Shown: positions 25,024-33,687, counted from the stretch's first letter. The stretch: DNA of 64,000 nt from Paenibacillus monticola (GCF_009664975.1 NZ_WJXB01000005.1:62001-126000); one strand, 5' to 3'. Notes: generated by a model not told the origin, from the sequence alone. A program made the numbers and translations.

Positions 25024-25725
25024 TTAATTTAACAATTCATCAATCCCGTAAGGAAACACAGGTTTAGTCAGCTCTAATATTGCTTTTGCATAATCTTGTA
25101 TTTCTCGCTGGGCATCATGGGCTAAACGCTGATTGAGAAAATGACTTACCGACTGTAAGGAAGCTGTCCAGTACCATCTAACATATAAACCATACGAAGG
25201 TAAAAATAATCTCGCTTGCTCGGCACAAATTCCGTCCTCTAATGCTGCTTCGTATTTCTTTACACCAAGCTCTATGTAGTCCATTAATTCTTTTGTGTGC
25301 TTATGACCTATTTCCCATTCTACGATATCCCCACTGCCTTGCTTACTGTTAGCAGGTTTCCCCCTCCATTGTTCAGCCGCAGGAATATAAAAAGTAGGTT
25401 CCTCCGTTATATATCGTCTACTGGATTCATTCCATGCGTCTAGGCTATCTCCAGTCCCCTCAAAATGAGCAGAGCCAATGACATACTTCCACCACTGTCT
25501 GGCGACCATTAGAGGAGCATAGATTTCATATTGTACTAACACATGCCGAAACGGTGAAGTATGCCCTTCACGAGCAAGAAATTGGATTAACTTTATATCC
25601 CGATCCGTAAGTTCATTGGATTCCTTTGCATAGGATACTCTGGCTGCATTCGCTATGGTTAGATCAGATCCCATGTGATTTACAAGTCGGACATATCCTT
25701 TATCTAATACTTGAATAGAATTCAA
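25024..25725 (-). CDS. thyX: Flavin-dependent thymidylate synthase ThyX
   Basis: 233 aa. Makes dTMP from dUMP using FAD and methylene-tetrahydrofolate. The family signature RHRxxS is altered here: residues 76-85 read RQWWKYVIGS, and the substrate-binding NESSRRY segment (residues 99-105) follows after a short insertion. The same altered form is known from Bacillus-type and phage ThyX. Other marks: SPFRH near residue 57 and the C-terminal RLAHDAQREIQDYA segment. No thyA gene is seen here. Start ATG at 25725. Confidence 0.9.
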   Translation of the reverse strand: MNSIQVLDKGYVRLVNHMGSDLTIANAARVSYAKESNELTDRDIKLIQFLAREGHTSPFRHVLVQYEIYAPLMVARQWWKYVIGSAHFEGTGDSLDAWNESSRRYITEEPTFYIPAAEQWRGKPANSKQGSGDIVEWEIGHKHTKELMDYIELGVKKYEAALEDGICAEQARLFLPSYGLYVRWYWTASLQSVSHFLNQRLAHDAQREIQDYAKAILELTKPVFPYGIDELLN

Positions 25726-25919
25726 ATTAAACCCCTCCGCATTCTCAGTAGATATTGTTTGTTCACTTCCATTATTTTACTCATTCCCGCTTTCAATGTA
25801 TATGGCTAAATAGGCTGATCTTCTTAACGATGTTGTATCATTCGTTTCAGGTTGCTCTCAGTTGGTTATGTTTTGAAGAGAGGGAACTTGACTATGATAT
25901 TACAAAGGAGACGATAAAT

Positions 25920-26879
25920 ATGCCCCAAAATATTAAGATAGTGCTTGAAGACGCAGCACAGAAATTTGCCGACGATAATGCTAAACCCCCGTTTCTGTCT
26001 GACCTAGGTCCTGCTAAAGGTCGTGAAGTCGTTGATACCGTCCAGTCCGGTGAAATTAATAAACCAGAGGCTGAAATCGAAGATATGATGATCCCTGGTG
26101 GTCCAAACGGCGAGGTTTCCGTGCGGATTGTCCGCCCGCAGAATTCTATATCATCAGTTCTTCCAGTTATCATCTATATCCATGGTGCTGGCTGGGTGTT
26201 TGGTAATGCCCATACGCATGATCGCTTAATTCGTGAATTGGCTGTTGGTGCTGAAGCAGCAGTCGTGTTTCCCAACTATAGTCTATCGCCTGAAGCCAAA
26301 TATCCGACTGCTATCGAAGAAGTCTATGCCGTGTTAGAGTGGGTTGCTGAAAAAGGACCGGAGAATCGTCTTGACCCTAATAAACTTACTGTTGGCGGAG
26401 ACAGTGTCGGTGGGAATATGGCCGCAGCGATTACCCTAATGGCTAAAGAACGCAGCGGTCCCAAAATCTCCAAACAGCTGTTGTTCTATCCTGTGACCGA
26501 TGCCTCTTTTGATACCGAATCCTATCATCAGTTCGCTGAAGGATACTTCCTACAGCGCGATGGGATGAAATGGTTCTGGGATCAATACACAACCGATCCA
26601 CAACAACGCGCACAGATTACCGCTTCTCCGCTTCGTGCTACCCTTGACCAACTGCGGGATTTGCCTGAAGCTTTGGTCATTACTGCCGAAGCTGACGTAT
26701 TGCGTGACGAAGGCGAAGCCTATGCTGCCAAATTGCTTGAAGCAGGAGTACCTGTAAAAGCTGTACGTTTCCAAGGGATCATTCATGATTTTGTGATGCT
26801 GAACGTGCTGGCTGAGACCAACGCCAAAAAAGGTGCCATCAAGCTGGCTACTGAGTGGTTACAGGATGTTCCTGAGTAA
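25920..26879 (+). CDS. Alpha/beta hydrolase of the hormone-sensitive-lipase family
   Basis: 319 aa from ATG 25920 behind AAGGAG; upstream in-frame ATGs lack a ribosome binding site. Cap region at residues 1-75. Oxyanion motif HGAG at 88-91 (canonical HGGG), nucleophile Ser162 in GDSVGG (canonical GDSAGG), Asp259 in AEADVLRDEG and His289 in GIIHDF complete the catalytic triad. Such enzymes cleave short-chain carboxyl esters; the natural substrate is unknown. No signal peptide, so cytoplasmic. It stands alone and ends at a strong bidirectional terminator. Confidence 0.88.
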   Translation: MPQNIKIVLEDAAQKFADDNAKPPFLSDLGPAKGREVVDTVQSGEINKPEAEIEDMMIPGGPNGEVSVRIVRPQNSISSVLPVIIYIHGAGWVFGNAHTHDRLIRELAVGAEAAVVFPNYSLSPEAKYPTAIEEVYAVLEWVAEKGPENRLDPNKLTVGGDSVGGNMAAAITLMAKERSGPKISKQLLFYPVTDASFDTESYHQFAEGYFLQRDGMKWFWDQYTTDPQQRAQITASPLRATLDQLRDLPEALVITAEADVLRDEGEAYAAKLLEAGVPVKAVRFQGIIHDFVMLNVLAETNAKKGAIKLATEWLQDVPE

Positions 26880-26911
26880 CGAATCTCAAATGAATCTCAA
26901 ATCGAACATGC

Positions 26912-26943
26912 AAAAAAAGGTAGCCAGATGGCTACCTTTTTTT
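26912..26943. terminator. Bidirectional terminator
   Basis: A7-GGTAGCC-AGAT-GGCTACC-T7 between the convergent esterase and PLDQL-repeat genes; works in both directions. Confidence 0.92.
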
Positions 26944-26987
26944 AATGAATGTCATTTTTAAACTTAATAATCAATCCTATCACGGTT

Positions 26988-27338
26988 TTATTTACGCTGA
27001 GTATAGTATTCGGCGGCTTTTGACAGCATGTCTTTAAACGAACCAAATGATGTCGACTGGTTAACATGCTCATTTAACTGGTCCAGCGGCAGCGACTTTA
27101 CATCCTCGACAGAGGCAGCAGAGAATCCGCCTTGTTGCAGCATATCCTGAAGTGATTCAAATGATGTGAATTCCTGCAAAAAAGAGCTGGACAGCAGCTG
27201 GTCAAGCGGCAGTTTCTCCAACAGTTGGTCCAGGGGAAGCTGATCTAGAGGAAGGTTTTGCAACAGCTCACCAATCCCGCCTTCTTTTACTGTATCTATT
27301 AAACCCTTTAAGTTAAATCCACCTAAGTTAAATCCCAT
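26988..27338 (-). CDS. Unknown 116-aa protein with repeated PLDQL motifs
   Basis: ATG at 27338 with GGAGGTTACTTAC upstream. The motif PLDQL occurs at residues 30-34, 35-39, 44-48 and 84-88, and TSFxSxxDML occurs twice (about 58-67 and 96-105). The first 20 residues are Gly-rich (GFNLGGFNLKG). Mostly helical, no Cys, no signal, no membrane segment. No family recognised. It lies downstream of gerPE on the same strand, where gerPF is expected in Bacillus, but bears no likeness to GerPF. A 48-bp inverted repeat separates it from gerPE. Location suggests a spore link, not proven. Confidence 0.75.
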   Translation of the reverse strand: MGFNLGGFNLKGLIDTVKEGGIGELLQNLPLDQLPLDQLLEKLPLDQLLSSSFLQEFTSFESLQDMLQQGGFSAASVEDVKSLPLDQLNEHVNQSTSFGSFKDMLSKAAEYYTQRK

Positions 27339-27395
27339 GTAAGTAACCTCCAGTTGAAATGATTTATATTCTTGTATTACCCTGTTTCAGCTTAA

Positions 27396-27443
27396 TTGAA
27401 TTATTGGTTAACATAATTATAGTTATGTTAACTAATAATTCAA
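27396..27443. repeat. Palindrome copy A (20-8-20) with conserved GTTAAC core
   Basis: Arms TTGAATTATTGGTTAACATA and its near-perfect complement (one mismatch) around an 8-nt spacer. Core AGTTAACATA-N8-TATGTTAACT is shared with copies at 34841-34880 and 39274-39301. No T run on either side, so not a standard terminator. Confidence 0.8.
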
Positions 27444-27499
27444 TTGGAATAAAATGCAACTCCGCTATCATCAGATTTCAGGCCGAATAAGATAAATCA

Positions 27500-27895
27500 T
27501 TATGCATTAGGAGAATTCGCCTGTTTTATCTCCCGAGTACGACTTTTCAGGTCGATAGAATCACAATCGCCGATCTGAAAGGTAGTCCCGCTGGAAATGG
27601 ACAAGACTTTGATGCCCTCTATTCTCACAATCGATTCCGAGGGGGAATTCAGTATCTCACATTCAGCTTCCTCCCCCTGCTCGTACTCACCAACAAGCCC
27701 AATTAAGTAAGGCCTTGCACACAAAGTATCAAAAGCTTCATCCCTGGCATCGTTGTCAACTGAATGTTCGCTAAACTGGGCAGTTTCTTTTCTCCCGGCA
27801 AAACTCGATTTGATGTTCCCCGCAGACCCACAAATAAATAGGGAGCTGTTCGACAGGTCATTAATATAGATATTTTGAATACTGAAAGTGCGCAT
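27500..27895 (-). CDS. gerPE: Spore germination protein GerPE
   Basis: 131 aa. N-terminal part starts IQNIYINDLSNSSLFICGSAGNI and the C-terminal half repeats the pattern as IEGIKVLSISSGTTFQIGD, the twin hydrophobic-SS-xxF-x-IGD motif of GerP proteins. Length fits GerPE (about 130). GerP proteins are coat-associated and let germinants pass to the inner membrane receptors. Starts four bases after gerPD stops. Last recognisable gerP gene on this strand. Confidence 0.85.
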   Translation of the reverse strand: MRTFSIQNIYINDLSNSSLFICGSAGNIKSSFAGRKETAQFSEHSVDNDARDEAFDTLCARPYLIGLVGEYEQGEEAECEILNSPSESIVRIEGIKVLSISSGTTFQIGDCDSIDLKSRTREIKQANSPNA

Positions 27896-27898
27896 GGG

Positions 27899-28105
27899 TT
27901 AAAAGTCTTTATTGGGAACAGTGGAATCAGACGCAATCACACCATTTTGTGCTGGATCTTTTGTTCCTTGCTCCGTTATGCTGTCAACAATAGAAGAACA
28001 GTGAATATTCTGCGTATCTCCAACTAAAAATACCGATGAGCCTGAAATCGAAACCACCTTTACTGCCCCCACGTTTAGTTCCTTGTTCACAACAAGCATT
28101 TTCAT
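27899..28105 (-). CDS. gerPD: Spore germination protein GerPD
   Basis: 68 aa with LNVGAVKVVSISGSSVFLVGDTQNI followed by SSIVDS, the GerPD pattern. Its ATG overlaps the gerPC stop (ATGA). Slightly longer than the usual 58-60 aa, with a hydrophilic tail. Confidence 0.86.
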   Translation of the reverse strand: MKMLVVNKELNVGAVKVVSISGSSVFLVGDTQNIHCSSIVDSITEQGTKDPAQNGVIASDSTVPNKDF

Positions 28106-28704
28106 ACTAATCCCGCCTTCCGTTTATCTTCCAATTCCATATGCCGCTGCACGGCTGTGTCTATATCCCGTTTAATTTGGGCAACGATCGATGCACAGAC
28201 CTCTTCAATGTTGTCACGGCCCTCCTGTGCAACAGGAAGCTGACTCAGATACTCCTCGATCCGCCCGTCCATTTGCTGCTCAAGGTCCTGAGTAACCATT
28301 TGGAGATACTGCGGGTTTATGTTTGCATTCCGCTCTCTTGCCCGGCGAACGAACTGTTCAGGAACCTCATTCTGCAGATAAGCTGCAAGCGGCGGACTGA
28401 TTTTTTCAGATAAGGCCTGTTTCTCCGCATCCTGTGACTGTGATCCAATCGTTTGACCGTTCACTACGGCCTCGTCCAGATTATTCCCCTCATTCGGTGT
28501 TATTCCTATGTTTAGGGTACCTTCCAATTTTTCAATCTTCAGCTGCTCAAAATGATAATTAATAGGTCCGATAGCAGCAGATTTATTATTTTTTAGAATT
28601 TCCACATCTTTTTGCAGCTCTTCAAGCTGTTTCTCAAGCTGCTGCAGCTTCAGAGCTTGCGTTCTTAACTCATTAAAGACCTGTTGAACGTAATACGGGT
28701 GCAT
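28102..28704 (-). CDS. gerPC: Spore germination protein GerPC
   Basis: 200 aa. N-terminal YYVQQVFNELRTQALKLQQLEKQL and the following heptads form a coiled coil to about residue 40, then the GerPC core with YHFEQLKIEKLEGTLNIGITP. The C-terminal half is charged and helical. Starts at ATG 28704 behind GGAGGGGG. The position between gerPB and gerPD is the standard one. Confidence 0.88.
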   Translation of the reverse strand: MHPYYVQQVFNELRTQALKLQQLEKQLEELQKDVEILKNNKSAAIGPINYHFEQLKIEKLEGTLNIGITPNEGNNLDEAVVNGQTIGSQSQDAEKQALSEKISPPLAAYLQNEVPEQFVRRARERNANINPQYLQMVTQDLEQQMDGRIEEYLSQLPVAQEGRDNIEEVCASIVAQIKRDIDTAVQRHMELEDKRKAGLV

Positions 28705-28751
28705 ACAACCCCCTCCTATGGTTTATTGTATGCGAAGCCAGAGAGCCTAAT

Positions 28752-28973
28752 TCAACGGGGATATAGTTCAGCCGGCGCCGGCAAAGGAACAAGAGGTGGT
28801 GAGTCGTCTTTAGCTACCGGAGAAAAAGCTGGCATTGCTGCCCCCGAGTTCTGATAGCTATGTGACAAGGCGTTGATTTTCCCGGAAGTGCCAATCTGCA
28901 GAATGGAGGAGGCCGAGAGGGTTCCGATGCTAAGACTATGGACCGATATACACTGATATACCGAAAGATTCAT
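28752..28973 (-). CDS. gerPB: Spore germination protein GerPB
   Basis: 73 aa from ATG 28973, with AAGGGGTGTGG upstream. The sequence has SLSIGTLSASSILQIGTSGKI followed by a Pro-rich tail (PPLVPLPAP), matching GerPB. A longer in-frame extension exists upstream but runs through gerPA in another frame and has no ribosome binding site, so the short form is chosen. Lies 13 bases after the gerPA stop. Confidence 0.85.
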   Translation of the reverse strand: MNLSVYQCISVHSLSIGTLSASSILQIGTSGKINALSHSYQNSGAAMPAFSPVAKDDSPPLVPLPAPAELYPR

Positions 28974-28986
28974 TACACCACACCCC

Positions 28987-29211
28987 TTAAGGCGGCGATA
29001 CCTGATCCACCACATCTGAATCCATCGTATTGGTACTGCTGGCCGCGTTATTCGTAATATTCGTACCGATGGAATCTCCAATAGAGAAAGAGTTGGCACC
29101 GGCATAGATTTTCGAGTTGCTGCTTAAGATAACGGATGCCGTATTTCCTACTAAGACTGTGGAACTGGGGCCCACGCTGTTGATTTTAATGTTGCCAATG
29201 ATGGAAACCAC
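28987..29211 (-). CDS. gerPA: Spore germination protein GerPA (GerPA/GerPF family)
   Basis: 74 aa. Starts with GTG at 29211 behind AAAGGAGGTGGAATC. Sequence IGNIKINSVGPSSTVLVGNT then FAGANSF-like IYAGANSFSIGDS fits the GerPA/GerPF family. First gene of the operon, hence called gerPA. A SigK-like promoter lies 29-56 bases upstream. Confidence 0.86.
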   Translation of the reverse strand: MVSIIGNIKINSVGPSSTVLVGNTASVILSSNSKIYAGANSFSIGDSIGTNITNNAASSTNTMDSDVVDQVSPP

Positions 29212-29239
29212 GATTCCACCTCCTTTCAGAAGGATACGC

Positions 29240-29267
29240 CATTCTATGTAGATATTAGCCCAAGTGT
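29240..29267 (-). promoter_or_regulatory. Candidate SigK promoter of the gerP operon
   Basis: On the minus strand AC (29266-29267), 17 bases, CATAGAATG (29240-29248); SigK consensus is AC-16/17-CATAnnnTA. In B. subtilis gerP is SigK-dependent, late in the mother cell. Confidence 0.5.
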
Positions 29268-29324
29268 CACTAAAAAAGTCGCTCGCCCATACAATGGATA
29301 AAAATGAAGGAGGCTATAGACTCT

Positions 29325-29780
29325 ATGAGTTCAAAAAAGTCGAACCCTTTGGATTGGCTGAGTGAGGATCCCTTTTTCAAAAAACAATTATCTCTCAAAG
29401 CTCTAGAGGAACAGTGGAAGCTTGACCCGAACCAAATCGACAGCTATGTGGAAAAAATAATCAAAGAGGCTACCTCCTCTTCCTTGAACAATGAGGGTGA
29501 ATCGGGCGGCCTGCACTATGAACATGTCGATACCCACAACTTCCTGATTTCCAAAATCACCATTCCCAGCCGAGTCCATCCTGAGAATATTTGGGTACAG
29601 CTGAACCGGACGCAGATAAAGATCAACGGTCTGGGCAAAGAGCAGAGTGAAATTATCCAGCTTCCATTTCCTGTTAATCCGGAACAGAGCAAAGCGACTT
29701 TTAAGCAAGGTTCATTACAACTCCGCATGCCCAAAATGTTGTCTGGTCGGTTTAGAGATATTGATGTCCGTTATTTGTAA
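29325..29780 (+). CDS. Hsp20/alpha-crystallin-like protein next to gerP
   Basis: 151 aa from ATG 29325, which has AAGGAGG 11 bases upstream; the ATG at 29304 has none. The N-terminal 65 residues are polar and helical (PLDWLSEDPFFKKQ, LDPNQIDSYVEKIIKE). From residue 75 comes a beta-sandwich (ISKITIPSRVHPENIWVQLN, then IKINGLG) with QGSLQLRMPK near the end, the alpha-crystallin domain pattern in reduced form. Divergent from gerPA; a spore-coat chaperone-like role (as CotM) is plausible but inferred. Ends at a strong terminator. Confidence 0.72.
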   Translation: MSSKKSNPLDWLSEDPFFKKQLSLKALEEQWKLDPNQIDSYVEKIIKEATSSSLNNEGESGGLHYEHVDTHNFLISKITIPSRVHPENIWVQLNRTQIKINGLGKEQSEIIQLPFPVNPEQSKATFKQGSLQLRMPKMLSGRFRDIDVRYL

Positions 29781-29852
29781 ATTTTCGCAAAAAAAGAGAC
29801 GAATTATCATGTCCAGTTGCCCTACTAGACCTATAAAAATGTCTTAGACACG

Positions 29853-29889
29853 AAACAGCGTATAATTTAAGTTATACGCTGTTTTTTTG
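29853..29889 (+). terminator. Terminator after the Hsp20-like gene
   Basis: AACAGCGTATAA / TTATACGCTGTT stem with TTTTTTTGT tail. Confidence 0.92.
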
Positions 29890-29985
29890 TGCCTGATTTA
29901 CGGCTTTTCCACTTACAATTTCATAGTTTATTATGTATGATAAGCATAGCTATTCATTTGAGACAAGAAGGAAGGTAAACCCCCT

Positions 29986-30300
29986 ATGATTTACGAGCTG
30001 CGGACCTATCACGTCCATCCCGGCAAGATGCAGGACATCCTGACAAGGTTCAAGGATCATACGGTTCAACTGTTTGCGAACCACGGGATGAACATAACAG
30101 AATTTTGGGAAGACGTAGATGCTAGTAATAACCGTCTTTATTATGTCGTCGAGCATCCGGACCTGGAGACGAGAAATCGCAACTTTGAAAACTTCCAGAA
30201 TGACCCTGAATGGATTGAAGTTAAACGCTTGTCAGAATTAAACGGGCCTTTAGTAGATAGACTCGATAGTTCGTTTATGAAAAAAGCGCCTGTCTTATAA
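29986..30300 (+). CDS. NIPSNAP family protein
   Basis: 104 aa, one ferredoxin-like (dimeric alpha/beta barrel) domain: YELRTYHVHPGKMQDIL, then FWEDV and RLYYVVEHPDLETRNRNFENF with ending WIEVKRLSE. Starts ATG 29986 with AAGGAAGG upstream. Function of bacterial NIPSNAP proteins is not established. Monocistronic between two terminators. Confidence 0.88.
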   Translation: MIYELRTYHVHPGKMQDILTRFKDHTVQLFANHGMNITEFWEDVDASNNRLYYVVEHPDLETRNRNFENFQNDPEWIEVKRLSELNGPLVDRLDSSFMKKAPVL

Positions 30301-30318
30301 TGCCCCTCTCTCGATGCA

Positions 30319-30364
30319 AAAGAACCCTTAAGCCTGCTTCCAAGTGGCTTAAGGGTTCTTTTAT
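30319..30364 (+). terminator. Terminator after the NIPSNAP gene
   Basis: AAGAACCCTTAAGCC / GGCTTAAGGGTTCTT 15-bp stem followed by TTAT; may also serve the convergent SgrR gene. Confidence 0.85.
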
Positions 30365-30396
30365 GGTATATATCCATTTAAGTAGCTCCACAAGAC

Positions 30397-32190
30397 TCAA
30401 TTTGTTGTGTTATCTTTTTGCAGCCCTGTTTTTATCCATAGCTTAGAAATATCTAGGAAACCAAATGATCCGGCATGCAGGCCAAACAGGCTTTGATTGA
30501 GCTGCGCTCTTTTGTTAATATGACAGCCATGCAGCACCCAATAATTATCTCGCAGTACCCCTTCTGCTGTATTGAGTAGTTCTCCCCTCTCCTCTCTAGG
30601 TAATTGTGAGAAATGTTCCAGCTCGCGATAAAGAACTGCCCGTTGAGTGTCCCGCAGCAAAAAACATAAGGAATTGGATTCATTCCTAAAGTAATTGATC
30701 ATTCCCCACTGCCAATCATCCTCCAGCACCTCTTCAGCAATTAACAAATCAGCGTTGTTCTGTATAGTCTCCTGATTATATTCATTCAGTGGGTGTAATT
30801 CTATTCGCAGTCCAACTAATGCTCCGCGTGCTTGCAGCCATCCTGCTTCCTCTTGTTCTTCCTTTTTGGCCATAAAAGCAATGGTTATGCTCTCTCCTTC
30901 GTACCCGCTAACCCGCAACAGTTCCTTTACCTGCTCAAAAGAAGACTCCGTCCACTGTCGTTGACTACTATTCCATGGCAATAGGCTGTCAGCTGGCGTG
31001 ATCCGATTACCACCCAATTCCCTAACCAGAGCCACTTGATTGTATAGGATACGCATGACTTGCCTAAAGGCAATATGGTGATGAACCCCTTTGTTGTGGA
31101 AATTGAACAACAAATATCGGCAACCCAAGGCCGGATAGTCAATACTATTGTTATCACACACATTAGACGGGAGATTCTGCTGGTCGACATCGGGCAGCTG
31201 ATATTGGCGTTCGTTGGTGCCGAGCTCTGGTAAATACCAAATCTCAACCCGGTCCAGAAGCGGACGGATTCCATAGTAATAATCAAATGCAGTCAGAACC
31301 AAGACATCTTCATTAAGATCAGTTAGCTGGTATGGCCCTGTCCCCACCGCTCCTTGAGCGAAGTCTACATCAAAAGGAACAATCGACATATGAATACAGC
31401 TGAACAAATGCAGAAAAAAAAGATTTGGACGGTGCAGCTCGAAGCGGATACGGTGATCACCCTCAAGCTCAACCGCTGCAATATCCCGATAGTGGCATAA
31501 GGCTGGACTGTTTAGGTCGGTCAACCGCTGCAGTGTTTCTTTCACATCCCGGGAGGTCATGCTCCTGCCATGATGAAAGCGCACACCCTTGCGCAAATAA
31601 AAAGTATAGCGAGTATGCTCTTCATTCGATTCCCACATATGAGCCAGACCCGGAAGAAACGTACGGCTGGCTGCATCATAGGACACTAAGGTACTACAAA
31701 TGTGTCCCAGTAAATACGATTCAAAAGCAGTGTATACCAAAGCCGGGTCCAGCTTCTCCATATGGCGATTGCGGGTAATGCGCAACACATCCAATCCTGA
31801 GGTGGACTCGGCTTCCCCACGAAACCCCATCTGCTTGTTTAATGCCGTTAATAATCGCTCCTTCAAAGCTCCATTCACGTCAATGTTTCCGATGAATTCG
31901 ATCGCATCCTTAATTCTCCCTTTGTTGATTAATTCCTGAAAGCTGTCCTCAAGGACTTCTTCAACACTCCGTAAAAAAGTTAGCTGAGAGGTATGACCCC
32001 TCCCACGTCCGGGCAGCCACGCAATAAATGCTTGTTCCTCCAGCTTTCGCAGAATAAACTTCACATTCCGCGGAGTACAGCAAAGAATGGCGGCTAGTCC
32101 TTCAATGGTTGTTGAAATAGGCTCATGTATTCTGGAAGGGATATTAATGGCAGCTGCCAATCGCACAAAATGAGCGGTAATATTGTCCAT
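30397..32190 (-). CDS. SgrR-type regulator: HTH fused to a solute-binding (SBP_bac_5) domain
   Basis: 597 aa. Residues 1-110 form a winged-helix DNA-binding domain with EGLAAILCCTPRNVKFILRKLEEQAFIAWLPGRGRG. Residues 120-590 resemble oligopeptide-type binding proteins (GLAHMWESNEEHTRYTFYLRKGVRFHHGR is diagnostic) but there is no signal peptide, so it acts in the cytoplasm as a ligand-sensing regulator. It is divergent from an MFS exporter gene 144 bases away, the usual SgrR-MFS pairing in Gram-positive bacteria. In E. coli SgrR responds to sugar-phosphate stress; the ligand here is unknown. ATG 32190 follows AAAGGAG. Confidence 0.88.
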   Translation of the reverse strand: MDNITAHFVRLAAAINIPSRIHEPISTTIEGLAAILCCTPRNVKFILRKLEEQAFIAWLPGRGRGHTSQLTFLRSVEEVLEDSFQELINKGRIKDAIEFIGNIDVNGALKERLLTALNKQMGFRGEAESTSGLDVLRITRNRHMEKLDPALVYTAFESYLLGHICSTLVSYDAASRTFLPGLAHMWESNEEHTRYTFYLRKGVRFHHGRSMTSRDVKETLQRLTDLNSPALCHYRDIAAVELEGDHRIRFELHRPNLFFLHLFSCIHMSIVPFDVDFAQGAVGTGPYQLTDLNEDVLVLTAFDYYYGIRPLLDRVEIWYLPELGTNERQYQLPDVDQQNLPSNVCDNNSIDYPALGCRYLLFNFHNKGVHHHIAFRQVMRILYNQVALVRELGGNRITPADSLLPWNSSQRQWTESSFEQVKELLRVSGYEGESITIAFMAKKEEQEEAGWLQARGALVGLRIELHPLNEYNQETIQNNADLLIAEEVLEDDWQWGMINYFRNESNSLCFLLRDTQRAVLYRELEHFSQLPREERGELLNTAEGVLRDNYWVLHGCHINKRAQLNQSLFGLHAGSFGFLDISKLWIKTGLQKDNTTN

Positions 32191-32333
32191 TCGTATTAGC
32201 TCCTTTAAAGGTGAAAGACAAGATGTAAACCTTACACTTTTACTTCCCCCTTTTACCTTTACAATTATACCTAAAGCAGCGCAACATTTGCAGTCCCCAT
32301 ATTATAGTCTTAGAGTAGGAGATCCCCTTTATT

Positions 32334-33575
32334 ATGAATCAACACTTGCGCCATATTCACCCTTTAGCCTGGACCATCATTCTAGGTACGATGTTCGGAC
32401 GGCTTGTAACTTCCATGAGCATACCCTTCTTATCTATCTATTTGACCCAAGTGCTTGGCGCTACGCCTACACAAACCGGTTTTACAGTCGCTGTGAGTTC
32501 ACTGGCTGGGGTCATGATCAGCTTCTACGGAGGTTATATCTCCGATATTATTGGTCGTAAAACCGTTATGCTAATTTCTGTATTCTGCTGGGCTGGTGTA
32601 TTTTTCGGTTTCTCTGCGGCTCAGCATTTGTGGGTGTTCTTTCTGGTAAATACGCTGAACGGGCTATGCCGGGCTGTCTTCGAACCTACTTCACGCGCAC
32701 TTCTGTCTGATATTACTCCACCTGATCATAAGCTACTGGTCTTTAATCTGAGATATGCAGCCGTTAATTTAGGTGTTGTCTTTGGTCCAATCATCGGCCT
32801 GCAGCTTGGTTCTGCCAAGTCTACCTTCCCCTTTATGATTGCCGGAATCGTCTATATCGCCTATGGGCTGGTGCTGTTCCTACAGTTCTCGGTTCACCAC
32901 TCGAGCCTGCCCGCCCGTTCCGTGGTCCAAGCTCCACGCTTACGCGAAGCACTGGCGACGACCGGACGTGACCGTGTGTTCTTGCCTGTACTGCTGGGCA
33001 CTACCTTTTGTGTGCTGGGTTACGGCCATTTCAGTTCAACATTGGCGCAATATTTAGCAATGAACACTCACTTTTCCGATGGCAGACAGTTATTCTCTTA
33101 TATGCTGTCGTTAAATGCAGTGACCGTGCTGGTGGTCCAGTATCCCATTGTCCGTACTGCCAGTAAATTCCCACCGCTAATTCCCTTAATTCTAGGGAAT
33201 GCCTGTGTTGCTCTGAGTCTATTGCTATTTGGAGTGGCTGGAGGGGTCGCTCTGCTGATGTTTAGCGTTGTATTGTTCACCATTGGAGAGGTATTGCTCT
33301 TTACCATGATGGATATGCTGATCGATCGGATTGCCCAGCCGGAATGGAAAGGCACGTACTTTGGTACGATTGGATTTAATAATTTTGGCAACGTGATGGC
33401 TCCTATATTCGGGGGGCTGCTGCTGGATCAATTCGGGGCTAGCAATGGCCCTGCTGTCTTTATTCCGTTGGCTTTAACTACGGCGTTAGGCCTGCCTTTT
33501 CTCATTACTGCTCATAGGAGGCTTACTGCCAGAGAAAAAAGCTCATCTATAGGCGAGTCGGCAATAAAGCTGTAG
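32334..33575 (+). CDS. Major facilitator superfamily transporter
   Basis: 413 aa with about 12 membrane segments and the loop motif GGYISDIIGRKTVML (motif A, G-x-x-x-D-x-x-G-R-K/R) near residue 65. No fusion. Ribosome binding site AGGAGATCCCC at a longish spacing. Divergent SgrR-like gene suggests it exports or imports the ligand sensed there (sugar, sugar phosphate or drug). A terminator follows at 33607-33637. Confidence 0.88.
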   Translation: MNQHLRHIHPLAWTIILGTMFGRLVTSMSIPFLSIYLTQVLGATPTQTGFTVAVSSLAGVMISFYGGYISDIIGRKTVMLISVFCWAGVFFGFSAAQHLWVFFLVNTLNGLCRAVFEPTSRALLSDITPPDHKLLVFNLRYAAVNLGVVFGPIIGLQLGSAKSTFPFMIAGIVYIAYGLVLFLQFSVHHSSLPARSVVQAPRLREALATTGRDRVFLPVLLGTTFCVLGYGHFSSTLAQYLAMNTHFSDGRQLFSYMLSLNAVTVLVVQYPIVRTASKFPPLIPLILGNACVALSLLLFGVAGGVALLMFSVVLFTIGEVLLFTMMDMLIDRIAQPEWKGTYFGTIGFNNFGNVMAPIFGGLLLDQFGASNGPAVFIPLALTTALGLPFLITAHRRLTAREKSSSIGESAIKL

Positions 33576-33606
33576 TGCTAAATGAATTCACCTTATAGTA
33601 CAGAGA

Positions 33607-33637
33607 AATGGCGACCCATTGGGCCGCCATTTTTATT
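33607..33637 (+). terminator. Terminator after the MFS gene
   Basis: AATGGCG-ACCCATTGGGC-CGCCATT followed by TTTATTT. Confidence 0.85.
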
Positions 33638-33687
33638 TAAAAAGATAAGAATTTTCACACGATAACTTATTCCTATTGTTGCTATGC

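Noticed and set aside
27396-27443. GTTAAC palindromes as ordinary terminators
   Set aside because: No T run follows on either strand and the stems are AT-rich; treated as a repeat family instead.
28752-29105. 117-codon frame covering gerPB and part of gerPA
   Set aside because: The upstream part is gerPA read in another frame; the true gerPB starts at 28973 with its own ribosome site.
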